Assembly: GCA_018242525.1 (NCBI GenBank)
Contig: JAFEBS010000038.1
Span: 127,464 to 191,463, forward strand
DNA from: Planctomycetota bacterium
GTDB taxonomy: Bacteria; Planctomycetota; Planctomycetia; Planctomycetales; Planctomycetaceae
Direction: 5' to 3'
Length of the DNA: 64,000 nucleotides
Part shown: positions 52,310 to 61,882 of the stretch, one piece after another
Position numbering within the stretch: position 1 is the first letter of the stretch
Layout of the letters: every line of letters begins with the position of its first letter
Translations under genes and position numbers: made by a program
Notes under the pieces: generated by a model
Told to the model about the DNA's origin: nothing
What the model saw: only the letters and a program-made list of their open reading frames with translations
Databases searched by the model: none

Positions 52310-54400
52310 CTACGGTTTCAATCCCGCGTGTTTGAGCAACGCATCGACCTGAGGTTCCCGTCCGCGGAAGGCTCGGAAGACGTCCATCGGGTGTTGTCCG
52401 CCACCCAGGGCCAGTACAGTATCGCGGAACCGTCGGCCGGTCGCCGCCACCTTTTCTACGTTGTCCAAACCCACGTCTTCAAACGCGCCGAACGCGTCGG
52501 CACTCAGGATCTCCGCCCATTTGTAACTGTAATAGCCAGCCGCATAGCCGCCGCTGAAAATGTGCTGGAATGAACAGAGCGACCGATCTTCCGGAAGCAG
52601 CGGCAGCACGCTGGTCTGCTGGCTCAGGCGGCGATTCAAATCGTGCGGTGTCTCGCTGCCCGACGGGTCGAAGTCCGAGTGCAGGGTGAGATCGGTCATC
52701 CCGAACAGCAACTGACGCAGCATCATCGATCCGGCCCGATAGTTCTTGGCGGCCCGGATCTTTTCAAACAGGGCATCCGGCAGCGGGGCACCCGTTTGGT
52801 AATGACCGGTCAGACTCATCAGGGTCGGTCGGTGGTAACACCAGTTTTCCATGAACTGGCTCGGCAGTTCCACCGCGTCCCACTCAATTCCATTGATCCC
52901 CGCTGCGTCCGCGAAATCGACCCTGGTCAGCATGTGCTGAAGTCCATGGCCCATTTCGTGGAACAAGGTTTCGACTTCACGAAACGACATCAAACTGGGG
53001 GTGTCGCCATGGGGCGGGGTCTGATTGCAAACAAGGTGGGCCACAGGCAACTGAAGATGTTCGCCGATCCAGCGACGACCGAGACAATCATCCATCCATG
53101 CCCCACCTCGCTTATTCTCCGGCCGTGAAAAGGGGTCAAGGAAGAACGATGCGATCTGGGCCCCGGACTCGTCGAAGACCTGGTAGAAGCGGACGTCAGG
53201 GTGCCAGACGCTGATCCCCCTGGTCACCTGGCGGACCGTGATCCCGAACAGGCGAGTCAGCAGTTTGAACAGGCCATCCAAAACTTTTTCAAACGAGAAA
53301 TACGGCCGCAGTTCGTCGTCTGTATACGCGTAGCGTTCCTCACGCAGTCGTTCTGCCCAGAACCCGACGTCCCAGACATTCAGTTCCGATGTATCGCCGC
53401 GTGAGGTCTTCAGCGTTTTGATGTCTTCCAGGTCCTGAACGGCGGCCTGCCACGACGCATCCCTCAGTTGACGAAACATCGTGCGGACCGCGTCGACATT
53501 CGGAGCCATCTTGCGAGCCAGGCTGACTTCCGCAAAGTTGTGATATCCGAGCAGGTGCGACTTCTCCTGACGCAGGGCCAGGATCCGGTTGATCAGTGGT
53601 CCGTTGTCCAGGGGGCCCGAAGATGCCCGAGTGACGAACGCGCGGTACAACTGTTCGCGCAGGTCGCGGTTTCGACAGTGTTCCATGAACGGCGTGAACA
53701 GCGGTGCCTCCAGTGTGATTCGCCAGGGGCCGGCCTCCGGCGTCGCCTTGTCGGTCGCGTCGGCATGGGCGGCGTTCCAGGATCGGGATGCCAGGTTTCG
53801 CAGGTTGCTGGGCCAACCGTCGGTGTCCGCGGGATTCGTGATTTCCAGTCCGAACGCCTTGGTGGCATCGAGGACGTGGTTGGAGAATTCCGTGGCGAGT
53901 TGTGACAGTTCCTGCTCGATCGCGTTGAATCGTTCCCGCTGGTCCCCCGTCAGGGCAATCCCGGACAACTCGGCCCCCTTGATTCGATCGGTGATAATTC
54001 TCTGCTGCGGCGGACTCAATGACGCCCATTCGCTGCTGTCGCGCAGTTGTTTCAAGGTCCGATAGATCGGCTCGCTCTGGCTGGCCCGCAGCCCGAATTC
54101 GACGACTTCCGGCAGGACGGTTTCGTAGGCGGTTCGCAAGGCGTCTGAGTTGACGACTCCGAACAGGTGGCCGACCGGCTTCCACCCATATTCAAAGGGC
54201 GGGTCCAACTCTTCCAGCCGCCCGATGGTTCCCTGCCAGGTCGGTTTCAGTTCGCGTTCAATCGCCGTCAGTCTCGCCGAAACGTCGGCCAGCAGGTGAC
54301 GGACGGCCGGAACAATCTGCTCAGGCTGAATGGCTGCAAAATCGGGCAGGCCCGTCGTTGCCAGCAGCGGATTGTTGATCAATTGTCGTTCGTCAGTCAT
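52310..54400 (-). CDS. prlC: M3-family oligopeptidase (oligopeptidase A type)
   Basis: This zinc metallopeptidase cleaves short peptides in the cytoplasm, including degraded signal peptides. The 696-residue product is full length: a long helical N-domain, then the catalytic core with HEMGHG at 481-486 (zinc His481/His485, catalytic Glu482) and the third ligand Glu in GINGIEWDAVELPSQFMENW about 25 residues later. QHIFSGGYAAGYYSYKWAE near 630-648 is the substrate-binding loop of M3 enzymes. The ATG at 54400 has AGGA about 12 nt upstream; an extension to 54577 is unlikely. It is a single-gene unit, convergent with hemD. Confidence 0.92.
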   Translation of the reverse strand: MTDERQLINNPLLATTGLPDFAAIQPEQIVPAVRHLLADVSARLTAIERELKPTWQGTIGRLEELDPPFEYGWKPVGHLFGVVNSDALRTAYETVLPEVVEFGLRASQSEPIYRTLKQLRDSSEWASLSPPQQRIITDRIKGAELSGIALTGDQRERFNAIEQELSQLATEFSNHVLDATKAFGLEITNPADTDGWPSNLRNLASRSWNAAHADATDKATPEAGPWRITLEAPLFTPFMEHCRNRDLREQLYRAFVTRASSGPLDNGPLINRILALRQEKSHLLGYHNFAEVSLARKMAPNVDAVRTMFRQLRDASWQAAVQDLEDIKTLKTSRGDTSELNVWDVGFWAERLREERYAYTDDELRPYFSFEKVLDGLFKLLTRLFGITVRQVTRGISVWHPDVRFYQVFDESGAQIASFFLDPFSRPENKRGGAWMDDCLGRRWIGEHLQLPVAHLVCNQTPPHGDTPSLMSFREVETLFHEMGHGLQHMLTRVDFADAAGINGIEWDAVELPSQFMENWCYHRPTLMSLTGHYQTGAPLPDALFEKIRAAKNYRAGSMMLRQLLFGMTDLTLHSDFDPSGSETPHDLNRRLSQQTSVLPLLPEDRSLCSFQHIFSGGYAAGYYSYKWAEILSADAFGAFEDVGLDNVEKVAATGRRFRDTVLALGGGQHPMDVFRAFRGREPQVDALLKHAGLKP

Positions 54401-54732
54401 GCATCGAATTCCTGGCAGTTCCGAATGCGGGTTGTCCGGTATTTCGGCGAAGTCTCTTCTGGATGGGTCCGACGGGGCATTGCCCGGAGTGTAGACGGAA
54501 ATCCAAGCCGTTGCATCCCTGCAAAATCGGGAAAACCGCGCCAACCGGCGACGGGTGGCAACCGGAAATCGGGTCAAATCAGGCCCTTCGGAATTCGAGG
54601 GAAAACGCCCGCGTCAAACCGAAGAACTTCATCAACCGCTGGCGAAACGGCATTGCAACAAGGTATGTTGATCATGGGTTTGTGGATTGCCCACACTCTT
54701 TCCCAATTTCTCCCTCCATTGCGGAGCTTGCG

Positions 54733-55911
54733 ATGAATCATCCGTTGACGCGTCGCGCTGTCCTTCAGCCCGTTGCCATCATCATCAGTGCAGTCATGCT
54801 TTTTGGACTGACGTCCTGTTCTTCGTCGGTGGCACCCAAGGTCGCCCGCGCCGATGAATCCGGGAATGTTGAGACCGATCCCGATTATATTGTTCCCGAG
54901 GGAACCAACGCCGAAATCCTCGCGTTCGTCGAAACACTGAAGAAACGCCAGCCGAAAATCAATTCGCAGGCGGAGTACGTTGAATTCATCATCAAGTCGA
55001 ACCGGGCTCTGGTCACGGCCGGTGATCGAATCCTCAAGCAGGACCCTGATGAGCCGACGGCCGCCAAGGGAGCGACCATCAAGCTGACTGCGCTCACGAT
55101 CCTGGCCGCAAACAATGTCGAGGGGGCGGGCAAGCAGGCACTGGAACTGGCTGCCGAATTCAAAGCGGACAAGCGCGAAGGCGTCGCCAAGGTTGGCGAG
55201 GAGTTGTGGACGCCGATCCGCATCATCAACAGTCCCTCGGGCACGGAAGCCGAACGAAAAGCGCTGGCCGATGAACTGGTCGCCGAACTGGACAAATCCA
55301 AGTTCTCGGCAAAGGCCTATGGTGCGATTTCCCACTTTACACAGATCCTGTCTGAAAATGGGAAAGGAAACGAAGCCGCCGATCTGTATGATCGTCTCGA
55401 AGTTCTGGCACGTGATTCTGAACCCAAGTTTCAGCCCAACGCGGACCGGTTTGCCGCCATCGCCCGAAGGTTGCGTCTGCCGGGAAACCTGCTCTCGCTG
55501 GAAGGGAAGGCGCTGACTGGAAAGTTCGACTGGGATTCTTACCGCGGGAAAGTGGTGCTGGTGGACTTCTGGGCCACCTGGTGCGGGCCGTGTATTGGCG
55601 AACTTCCCAACGTCAAGGCGAACTACGAGAAGTACCACGACAAGGGGTTTGACGTGGTCGGAATCAGTCTCGACAAGTCGCGTGCCTCGCTGGAGGTGTT
55701 TGTGAAGTCCGAAGAGATCCCCTGGATGCAATTGTTTGACGAGGACGTTCAGAAGGGGAAGGGATGGAACCATCCCATGGCCGTTCATTATGGCGTGAAT
55801 GCAGTTCCGCTGGCGATCCTGGTCGACAAGGAAGGCAAGGTCGTCTCGATGAACGCCCGCGGCGAAGAGTTGACCAAGTTGCTGGAAAAGCTGCTCGGCG
55901 ATGCCAAGTGA
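54733..55911 (+). CDS. TlpA-like thioredoxin-fold lipoprotein
   Basis: The 392-residue product is a lipoprotein: hydrophobic AIIISAVMLFG, lipobox LTSC with Cys29. Residues about 40-245 form an all-helical domain, and a thioredoxin domain of the TlpA/ResA kind fills 255-390. FWATWCGPCIGELP (C284, C287) is the redox site and NAVPL (P359) the cis-Pro loop. Such proteins reduce disulfides outside the cytoplasm, for instance in cytochrome c or copper-site assembly. The ATG at 54733 has GGAG upstream. The next gene, another redoxin fusion, follows after 36 nt, so the two are probably an operon. Confidence 0.87.
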   Translation: MNHPLTRRAVLQPVAIIISAVMLFGLTSCSSSVAPKVARADESGNVETDPDYIVPEGTNAEILAFVETLKKRQPKINSQAEYVEFIIKSNRALVTAGDRILKQDPDEPTAAKGATIKLTALTILAANNVEGAGKQALELAAEFKADKREGVAKVGEELWTPIRIINSPSGTEAERKALADELVAELDKSKFSAKAYGAISHFTQILSENGKGNEAADLYDRLEVLARDSEPKFQPNADRFAAIARRLRLPGNLLSLEGKALTGKFDWDSYRGKVVLVDFWATWCGPCIGELPNVKANYEKYHDKGFDVVGISLDKSRASLEVFVKSEEIPWMQLFDEDVQKGKGWNHPMAVHYGVNAVPLAILVDKEGKVVSMNARGEELTKLLEKLLGDAK

Positions 55912-55947
55912 CGAATACAATGTGTCCGGGATAACGGAGGGTTTGTC

Positions 55948-58368
55948 ATGGTACGCGGGATGATCGCAGTGGCTGTCTGCCTGTCGGGTGCTGCAGCGTG
56001 GTCTGCGGAAGAGGCTCTGCCAAGTGCCGCCAGCCCCGAGAATGTCGTCAAAGCGGGGCATTCGTATCACGGTGAAGCCTTCAATGAAGGACCACGGCAG
56101 GCCGCGTACCTGATGGGAACAACGGGCAACGTTTCGCTCGCGATCACCACCAAAGATCCCCTGGCCCAGGCGTTTTTCAATCAGGGGGTCGGTCAACTGC
56201 ATGGCTTCTGGTACTTTGAAGCCGAACGATCCTTTCGTCAGGTTTCGCTGCTGGATCACGACTGTGCCATGGCCTACTGGGGGATGGCCCTGGCCAACGT
56301 CAACAATGAAAAGCGAGCCAAGTCGTTCATTGCCGAGGCCGCGAAACGCAAAGGGACCGCCAGCGAGCGGGAAAAAATCTACATCGACGCCCTGGAAGCG
56401 TGGTACAAGGCGGAAACTGGCGACGAAAAGAAACGCAAGTCGCGCGTCCAGAACTATGTCAATGCCCTGGAAAACATTGTTCATAAGTTCCCCGAAGATA
56501 CTGAGGCGAGGGCGCTGCTCAGCCTGACGTTGTGGCAGGGACGATCCGACCTGGCGATCCCCGGTTACTTTGCGATCGACGCCCTGATGAACAGCGTGCT
56601 GGCCGTCAATCCACGGCACCCGGTCCATCACTATCGCATTCACCTGTGGGACAACGACAAAGCGTCCGAGGCCGTGAATTCGGCCGAAAAGTGCGGACTG
56701 TCCGCTCCGGGAATTGCTCACATGTGGCACATGTCGGGGCATACCTATTCGGACTTGAAACAATACTTCGATGCTGCATGGCACCAGGAGGCATCCGCCC
56801 GGACCGATCATGCATACATGATGCGTGACGGGATTCTGCCGGATGCCATTCACAATTTTGCCCACAACAATGAATGGCTGGTTCGCAACCTGCAGCACCT
56901 GGGACGGGCTCACGATGCCGTAGCGCTGTCACGGAATACCATCGAGTTGCCCCGCCATCCCAGGTACAACAATCTGCCGGGTGGCAAGAGCGCCCATTAT
57001 GGCCGGCTGCGGCTGTACGAAAGTTACAGCATGTTCGAGATGTGGGATGCACTGATTGCCGATGCACAGACACAGTACCTGGGACCCGTTGAGGAACACC
57101 CGGAACTGGTCAAGCGGATTCGCCTGCTGGGGCGCGCCTACTTTCGGAAGGGCGACGTCGTCAACGGCAGGGTTCAATTGACGTCGCTCGAAAACCGCCT
57201 GAAGCGGATTCAGCAGGATACAGCCGCGGCCGTTGATCTCGCCGTGGCCAAGGCACGGTTTGAAGGTAAGGATGCGAAGGCGGTCGAAGCGGCTGAAAGT
57301 CAGGCGAAGCAGCCGACCAATGACAAGATTCGCGTCCTGGAACGGGCGATCGACGAACTGCAGGGGTATGTCCTGCTGCAGGAGGGAAAGCCCGGTGAAG
57401 CTCTGGATCGCCTGAAGAAGGCGACCGGATTGTCGGACGAATACCTGGCCGAAATCGAGTTCCAGGCGGGCAAGAAGGACGAGGCCCTGAAGTCCGCTCA
57501 AAACCTCGTCAACAATAACAAGAACAAGGTTCTTCCCCTGGCCAACCTGATCCAGCTCCAGTGGCAGTACGGCAAGAAGGATGAAGCGAAGCAAACGTTC
57601 GAGACGCTGCGTGAGATTTCCGGCAGCATCGACCTGGACGTGGGTCCCTTCGCCCGGTTGACTCCGATTGCCGTGGAGCTGGGCTTCGGTGCGGACTGGC
57701 GCAAGCCGAAGCCGACGGCCAAAAACGCCGCGGATCTTCCCGATCTGGCGTCCCTGGGGCCAATCCACTGGACTCCATCACCCGCAAAGGAATGGTCTCT
57801 GCCGAATGCCGAAGGGCAGTTGCAAACGCTGGCACAGTTTCACGGTCGTCCCGTCGTGGTGATCTTCTACCTGGGGTATGGCTGCCTGCACTGCATCGAG
57901 CAACTTCAGGCCTTCGCTCCAAAAACGGCCGAATTTGAGCAGGCGGGGATCTCGTTGATCGCCATTAGTACCGACAGTCTGGAAGACTTGAAGAAGTCTC
58001 ACGAACGATACAAGAAGGAGGGCGTCTTCCCGTTTCCGCTGGTCAGCGACGAGAGCCTGGTCACCTTCAAGCAGTACCATGCGTTCGATGATTTCGAGAA
58101 AGTTCCGCTGCACGGGACCTTCCTGATCGATGGAGAAGGCAAGATCCGCTGGCAAGACATCGGTGCCGAACCGTTCATGGATGCCAGCTTTGTCCTGAAA
58201 GAAGCGAATCGTCAATTGCATCCCAACACGATTCCGACAATCGAGGAACCTGTGCCACTGGACGACAATCGTCCGGCCAACGCCGACGAACCTCGGAACG
58301 TCTTTCCAAAGCCAGCACCAACCCCCGCCCCGATGCCGACTGAAAAGCCCATGGTTACGGCAGGCTGA
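55948..58368 (+). CDS. Exported TPR protein with C-terminal peroxiredoxin-like domain
   Basis: The 806-residue product has a signal peptide (MIAVAVCLSGAAAW, cleavage after WSA near 20). Residues about 60-600 are helical with TPR-like units (AFFNQGVGQLHGFWYFEAERSFRQ, LDRLKKATGLSDEYLAEIEF), including His-rich stretches such as HMWHMSGHTYSD. A redoxin (AhpC/TSA-like) domain spans about 615-750, with FYLGYGCLHCIEQL holding C646 and C649. The tail is Pro-rich. It may couple peptide or protein binding to thiol redox reactions outside the cytoplasm. GGAGG sits well before the ATG. It lies 36 nt after the TlpA-like gene. Confidence 0.85.
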   Translation: MVRGMIAVAVCLSGAAAWSAEEALPSAASPENVVKAGHSYHGEAFNEGPRQAAYLMGTTGNVSLAITTKDPLAQAFFNQGVGQLHGFWYFEAERSFRQVSLLDHDCAMAYWGMALANVNNEKRAKSFIAEAAKRKGTASEREKIYIDALEAWYKAETGDEKKRKSRVQNYVNALENIVHKFPEDTEARALLSLTLWQGRSDLAIPGYFAIDALMNSVLAVNPRHPVHHYRIHLWDNDKASEAVNSAEKCGLSAPGIAHMWHMSGHTYSDLKQYFDAAWHQEASARTDHAYMMRDGILPDAIHNFAHNNEWLVRNLQHLGRAHDAVALSRNTIELPRHPRYNNLPGGKSAHYGRLRLYESYSMFEMWDALIADAQTQYLGPVEEHPELVKRIRLLGRAYFRKGDVVNGRVQLTSLENRLKRIQQDTAAAVDLAVAKARFEGKDAKAVEAAESQAKQPTNDKIRVLERAIDELQGYVLLQEGKPGEALDRLKKATGLSDEYLAEIEFQAGKKDEALKSAQNLVNNNKNKVLPLANLIQLQWQYGKKDEAKQTFETLREISGSIDLDVGPFARLTPIAVELGFGADWRKPKPTAKNAADLPDLASLGPIHWTPSPAKEWSLPNAEGQLQTLAQFHGRPVVVIFYLGYGCLHCIEQLQAFAPKTAEFEQAGISLIAISTDSLEDLKKSHERYKKEGVFPFPLVSDESLVTFKQYHAFDDFEKVPLHGTFLIDGEGKIRWQDIGAEPFMDASFVLKEANRQLHPNTIPTIEEPVPLDDNRPANADEPRNVFPKPAPTPAPMPTEKPMVTAG

Positions 58369-58378
58369 CAAACTGGCT

Positions 58379-60016
58379 TCAATCCATGGCGAGCTTGTTC
58401 AGAATCGCTGCCAGGGCTTTACCTGCCATTGCCTGCGGACCTGGATTCGCATCAATTGTGATCAACGCTCGTTGCGTGACCACCCCGGGTTTCTGCCAGA
58501 CTGCAGCCGCTTTCTGGTAAATCGACCAGTCCGCATCCGAGACATCGTTACGGCGTGCTTCCAGCCGAACCCGAACAACATCCGGGCTCGCTTCGCACAC
58601 CAGCCAGAACGCCGTGACTCCCAACTCCACCGCCGCTGTCAGAAATCGAATTCGACGTGACTCTTCGAGGAATGTTGCGTCGACGATCACTCGTTGACCG
58701 TTCCAGAGTGCGCTCTGCGCCCGGCGAAGGCATTCGGCATACGTACGATCGGTCCATTCGGGAGTGTAGATTCCCGACAGATAGTCGCCCCTGTTTGTGG
58801 TTGGCGTGACACCCGCCGATGCTGCCAATTCCTTGCGGACTTCATCGCTGCGGATCCAGACCCAGGAACCGTCTGCAACCAGTTCTCTCGCCAGGGTGGA
58901 TTTCCCGGTTCCAGGCAGGCCGGAGACCAGAAGCAGCAGAGGACGATTGTCCGGCGGAGCCAGTTCCCCCAGCGCCAGCAGCCAATGTGCGGTCGATCGT
59001 TGAGTGGCGGCATCACGTTGCGACTGAGGAATCTCGGGTTCGGCGGCGGTGATCCCGTCCACCTTGGCGCGCACGGCCGCGCGATAGGCCGTATAGAATG
59101 GCAGTAGCTCGCGACCTTCCGTATCTGCGGTGGCGGCGAAGTATGTTTGCGAAAAGCGCCGAGCCAGGTCCCGGCGGCCATGAAACAGGAAATCCATCGT
59201 ACAAAACGCAATGTCCGCCACGACATCGATGAACCGAAACGATTCATTGAATTCGATGCAGTCGATCACCACCAGGTCGGATGGCGGGGGACGGTCGTCA
59301 AACAGATAGACATGATCCAGGTGCAGATCCCCGTGCAGATCCCGGATCATTCGTTCGGTTACCCGCCGTTCGATGAGTGGTCTCAGCTGATCGAGTGATA
59401 GTTCGGTTGCATCCTTTAATCGCTGATAATTCACGGCAGATATCGTGTGGCCAACCTGTTTGTGAGCGAACTGCAGATTGTCGCGCACGGCGGTTGTGAT
59501 CCGGTCAAAGGTCCCGCCCGCCGAAACTTTTGCACTGATTGCAGGATCAGTCATTGGAATCAATGCCGCACGATGGAAATCGGCGATTCGTTGTGCGAGT
59601 TGTTCGACCTGGGCTTCGCTCAGTGATTCGCATTCCAGCCGCGACAAAAACGTCGCCTCCTCAGGCAACCGCACCATCTGAACAGCCCACTCGACGATGG
59701 GGCCGTCTCCGTCTCCAATTCGCAATCCGGCCGCCGTGGCGTGGATCGGGACGACTCCGCGGTATACATCCGGCGCCAGGCGACGATTCAGGCGAACTTC
59801 TTCTTCGCAGTAGAACTTGCGGAGTTCCAGCGTGCTGAAATCCAGAAATGGCAGTCGAACCGGCTTTTTCACTTTGAAGACATGGTCGCCCGCCAGAAAC
59901 ACGGCGGAAATGTGAGTCTGCCGGATTTCCACCTCATCTACGGGGAATGGATAAGCGGCTGGCCGGGACAATTCCGCAATCAGGTCGGACAGGGTGTACG
60001 TCGGTCGATCGTTCAT
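58379..60016 (-). CDS. APH-like kinase fused to an AAA-type P-loop kinase
   Basis: The 545-residue product joins two phosphotransferase modules. The N-terminal APH-like domain (about 30-330) has HVFKVKKPV near 45-53 with the ATP-binding Lys, the catalytic loop LHGDLHLDHVYL at 227-238 and IDCIEF with the metal-binding Asp at 251-256. The C-terminal part (about 358-545) is a P-loop kinase of the AAA_33/gluconate-kinase type with SGLPGTGKST at 365-374 and IRSDEVRKEL. Similar fusions are widespread and uncharacterised. ATG 60016 has GGAA upstream; a frame to 60097 is less likely. It converges on the TPR-redoxin gene, 10 nt apart. Confidence 0.85.
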   Translation of the reverse strand: MNDRPTYTLSDLIAELSRPAAYPFPVDEVEIRQTHISAVFLAGDHVFKVKKPVRLPFLDFSTLELRKFYCEEEVRLNRRLAPDVYRGVVPIHATAAGLRIGDGDGPIVEWAVQMVRLPEEATFLSRLECESLSEAQVEQLAQRIADFHRAALIPMTDPAISAKVSAGGTFDRITTAVRDNLQFAHKQVGHTISAVNYQRLKDATELSLDQLRPLIERRVTERMIRDLHGDLHLDHVYLFDDRPPPSDLVVIDCIEFNESFRFIDVVADIAFCTMDFLFHGRRDLARRFSQTYFAATADTEGRELLPFYTAYRAAVRAKVDGITAAEPEIPQSQRDAATQRSTAHWLLALGELAPPDNRPLLLLVSGLPGTGKSTLARELVADGSWVWIRSDEVRKELAASAGVTPTTNRGDYLSGIYTPEWTDRTYAECLRRAQSALWNGQRVIVDATFLEESRRIRFLTAAVELGVTAFWLVCEASPDVVRVRLEARRNDVSDADWSIYQKAAAVWQKPGVVTQRALITIDANPGPQAMAGKALAAILNKLAMD

Positions 60017-60207
60017 TTCGCGTTCCGGAACCGTGTTTCCGCGGCAAACAGGGCGTGATCGTCGTTTTGATCCGATCACCATGATATCGCGTTTCAACGG
60101 TCAGGAAGACCAACTTCCTGACAGTTCTGGATGTCGATCGAATCCATTAGACTGCAATGACTGAAAAAGCCGAGCAGCCATGAAAATGGAAAGGATCAAC
60201 ACGTACC

Positions 60208-60822
60208 GTGAACAGCGAATTTGAAGGATCTCCCCGCAGTTGGCCGCCGCTGGGATTGCCCATCGGCAGTGTGCGAGCCCTGCTGACGATCATCGTGATG
60301 GGGGTGGTGATTACCCGGCTGGCGCGTGGCCTGGCCGTGGAAGCCCTGTGGATCCAGACATTGCTGATCGCCCTGGCCCACTATTTCACGACGCGACGGT
60401 TTGTGTCCCTGCCGCCCGATGTCATGGCCCGCCTGGAACAGGAAGGGGTGATCGAACACGAACGACATCCGTTGTTTCTGCCCAGGAATTCGATCCGGAC
60501 CCTGATCATTCTCGCGTTTGCCGGACTGACGGTGTTCCTCTATCAAGAGGGGCGACTGTGGAAGGAAGCTCAGGCGCGGGCGCTGCTGGGAGTTGTGTTT
60601 GCGTACCTGCTGGGAGCGTTTGCGCGAAACGTGAACGGCTGGTTCATTCGACGCCGGGTGACTCCGCCGACAGGGACATGGGGCGACATCAAGGCACTGA
60701 CGGTCTTGATTGTCCTGATTCTCGCTGCGATTCCTCAGTTCTTCGACAACAACCTCGGATTACCACCGGAGTTTCACCAGATCGCCCTGGGGATGATGCT
60801 GTTCTATTATGGTTCTCGTTAG
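60208..60822 (+). CDS. Small multi-pass membrane protein of unknown function
   Basis: The 204-residue product has five or six hydrophobic spans, near residues 22-36, 45-60, 97-112, 124-140, 162-178 and 190-201. The N-terminus is preceded by SWPPLGLPIGSVRALLT, and a cytoplasmic-looking charged loop (VMARLEQEGVIEHERHPLFL) lies between spans 2 and 3. No family recognised. The start is GTG at 60208 with AAAGGA 13 nt before it, so a slightly different start is possible. Its stop is 2 nt from the convergent MOSC gene's end. Confidence 0.65.
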   Translation: MNSEFEGSPRSWPPLGLPIGSVRALLTIIVMGVVITRLARGLAVEALWIQTLLIALAHYFTTRRFVSLPPDVMARLEQEGVIEHERHPLFLPRNSIRTLIILAFAGLTVFLYQEGRLWKEAQARALLGVVFAYLLGAFARNVNGWFIRRRVTPPTGTWGDIKALTVLIVLILAAIPQFFDNNLGLPPEFHQIALGMMLFYYGSR

Positions 60823-60824
60823 CG

Positions 60825-61610
60825 TCAGGTGGTAACGAGCTGAATATCATCACCCAGTTGAAGGAAACCTCCTGTGGATCCCAGCGGTCGCGTGTTGACG
60901 GTCAGTCTGTAGAAATGATCGAACCTCTGTCTGGGAGCCCAGTCCGGCAGAGTGGACTCGCGCGCGGTCGCGAATTTCTTCGCAAACTCAGGCCACACGG
61001 CACCTGTGGCGGGATCGCGACTGGGAACCACGCACCGCTGGCAGGGATTCGTCCCGGCCAATCGAACTTCGCCAATTCGAAACGCCCGCGCCACACCGTC
61101 CGCTTCACCAAATAATCGGTCCTCCCAGAACGGTTCGGTCTCGGCGATTTCCAGGTTGGCCCGGAATCTCAAACGGACCTGATCCACGGTCAGCCCCGGG
61201 AACCAGTCCGCGACCGTTTGGAGAGTACTGGTCCCCACAACCGTCGGGCCTGGTGCTTCGCTGTCATCCGGGAATCCGCCAGAATCGTGTTCGAGCAGGC
61301 TGAGATTCAGGGCGAAGTACTGACTGAACCACTTCTCAATTTCAGCCCGGTCCGCATCGATCTGCCAGCGTTGAATCACGTCGCTGTGATGCGGCTTTGC
61401 GGTGAAGGTTCGAGCGATCGGATCGACGTGAACCTGCAGCGTATGGACCGCCGCCGTCCGCTTCGCATTCAAGAGCCTGCCTGACGGATCTGCAAACGCA
61501 AACTGCCGGTCGTATAGCAGCGCCCCGCTGGCCAGGATCTGCGCGTGTGAGACGATGATCGGATCAAACGACTTCAGGGGATAAATGGCAATTCGATTGA
61601 GCTTTGGCAT
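60825..61610 (-). CDS. MOSC-domain protein (molybdenum-cofactor sulfurase-like)
   Basis: The 261-residue product has an N-terminal MOSC_N beta-barrel domain (about 1-110, opening LNRIAIYPLKS) and a C-terminal MOSC domain with GTNPCQRCVVPSRDPATG near 205-222, where the conserved Cys that may carry a persulfide lies. MOSC proteins bind molybdenum cofactor and reduce N-hydroxylated compounds or move sulfur; the exact activity is unknown. This two-domain form matches the YcbX/mARC group, without an added ferredoxin domain. ATG 61610 begins at MPKLNRIAIYP. It stands alone. Confidence 0.87.
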   Translation of the reverse strand: MPKLNRIAIYPLKSFDPIIVSHAQILASGALLYDRQFAFADPSGRLLNAKRTAAVHTLQVHVDPIARTFTAKPHHSDVIQRWQIDADRAEIEKWFSQYFALNLSLLEHDSGGFPDDSEAPGPTVVGTSTLQTVADWFPGLTVDQVRLRFRANLEIAETEPFWEDRLFGEADGVARAFRIGEVRLAGTNPCQRCVVPSRDPATGAVWPEFAKKFATARESTLPDWAPRQRFDHFYRLTVNTRPLGSTGGFLQLGDDIQLVTT

Positions 61611-61882
61611 GAGATCGCTTCCCCGCTGCGACTTCCTGGGAGATCTGAATCCAGCATAACCTGTCGTTATCGGCTGAACACTCAGCCAGGCAGACTTCCA
61701 ATCTCCACATTGTGACGAATCTGTGATTCTGGGCTCCCCGTCAGCGCGCAGAATTGGTCGTTTTGCGTCGTTTTTGATTCAGGTGAACGAAATTCCAGGC
61801 GCTTCAGATGCCACCGATTTGAAGTTCGAATAGAATGCTACGATGTTCGCAGAATGATCGGCTTGAATGTCAGGGGTTGGAA

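Noticed and set aside
54574-56913. 779-codon minus-strand frame opposite the two redoxin genes
   Set aside because: It runs antisense across two well-supported genes with signal peptides and Cys motifs. Its translation is low-complexity shadow sequence.
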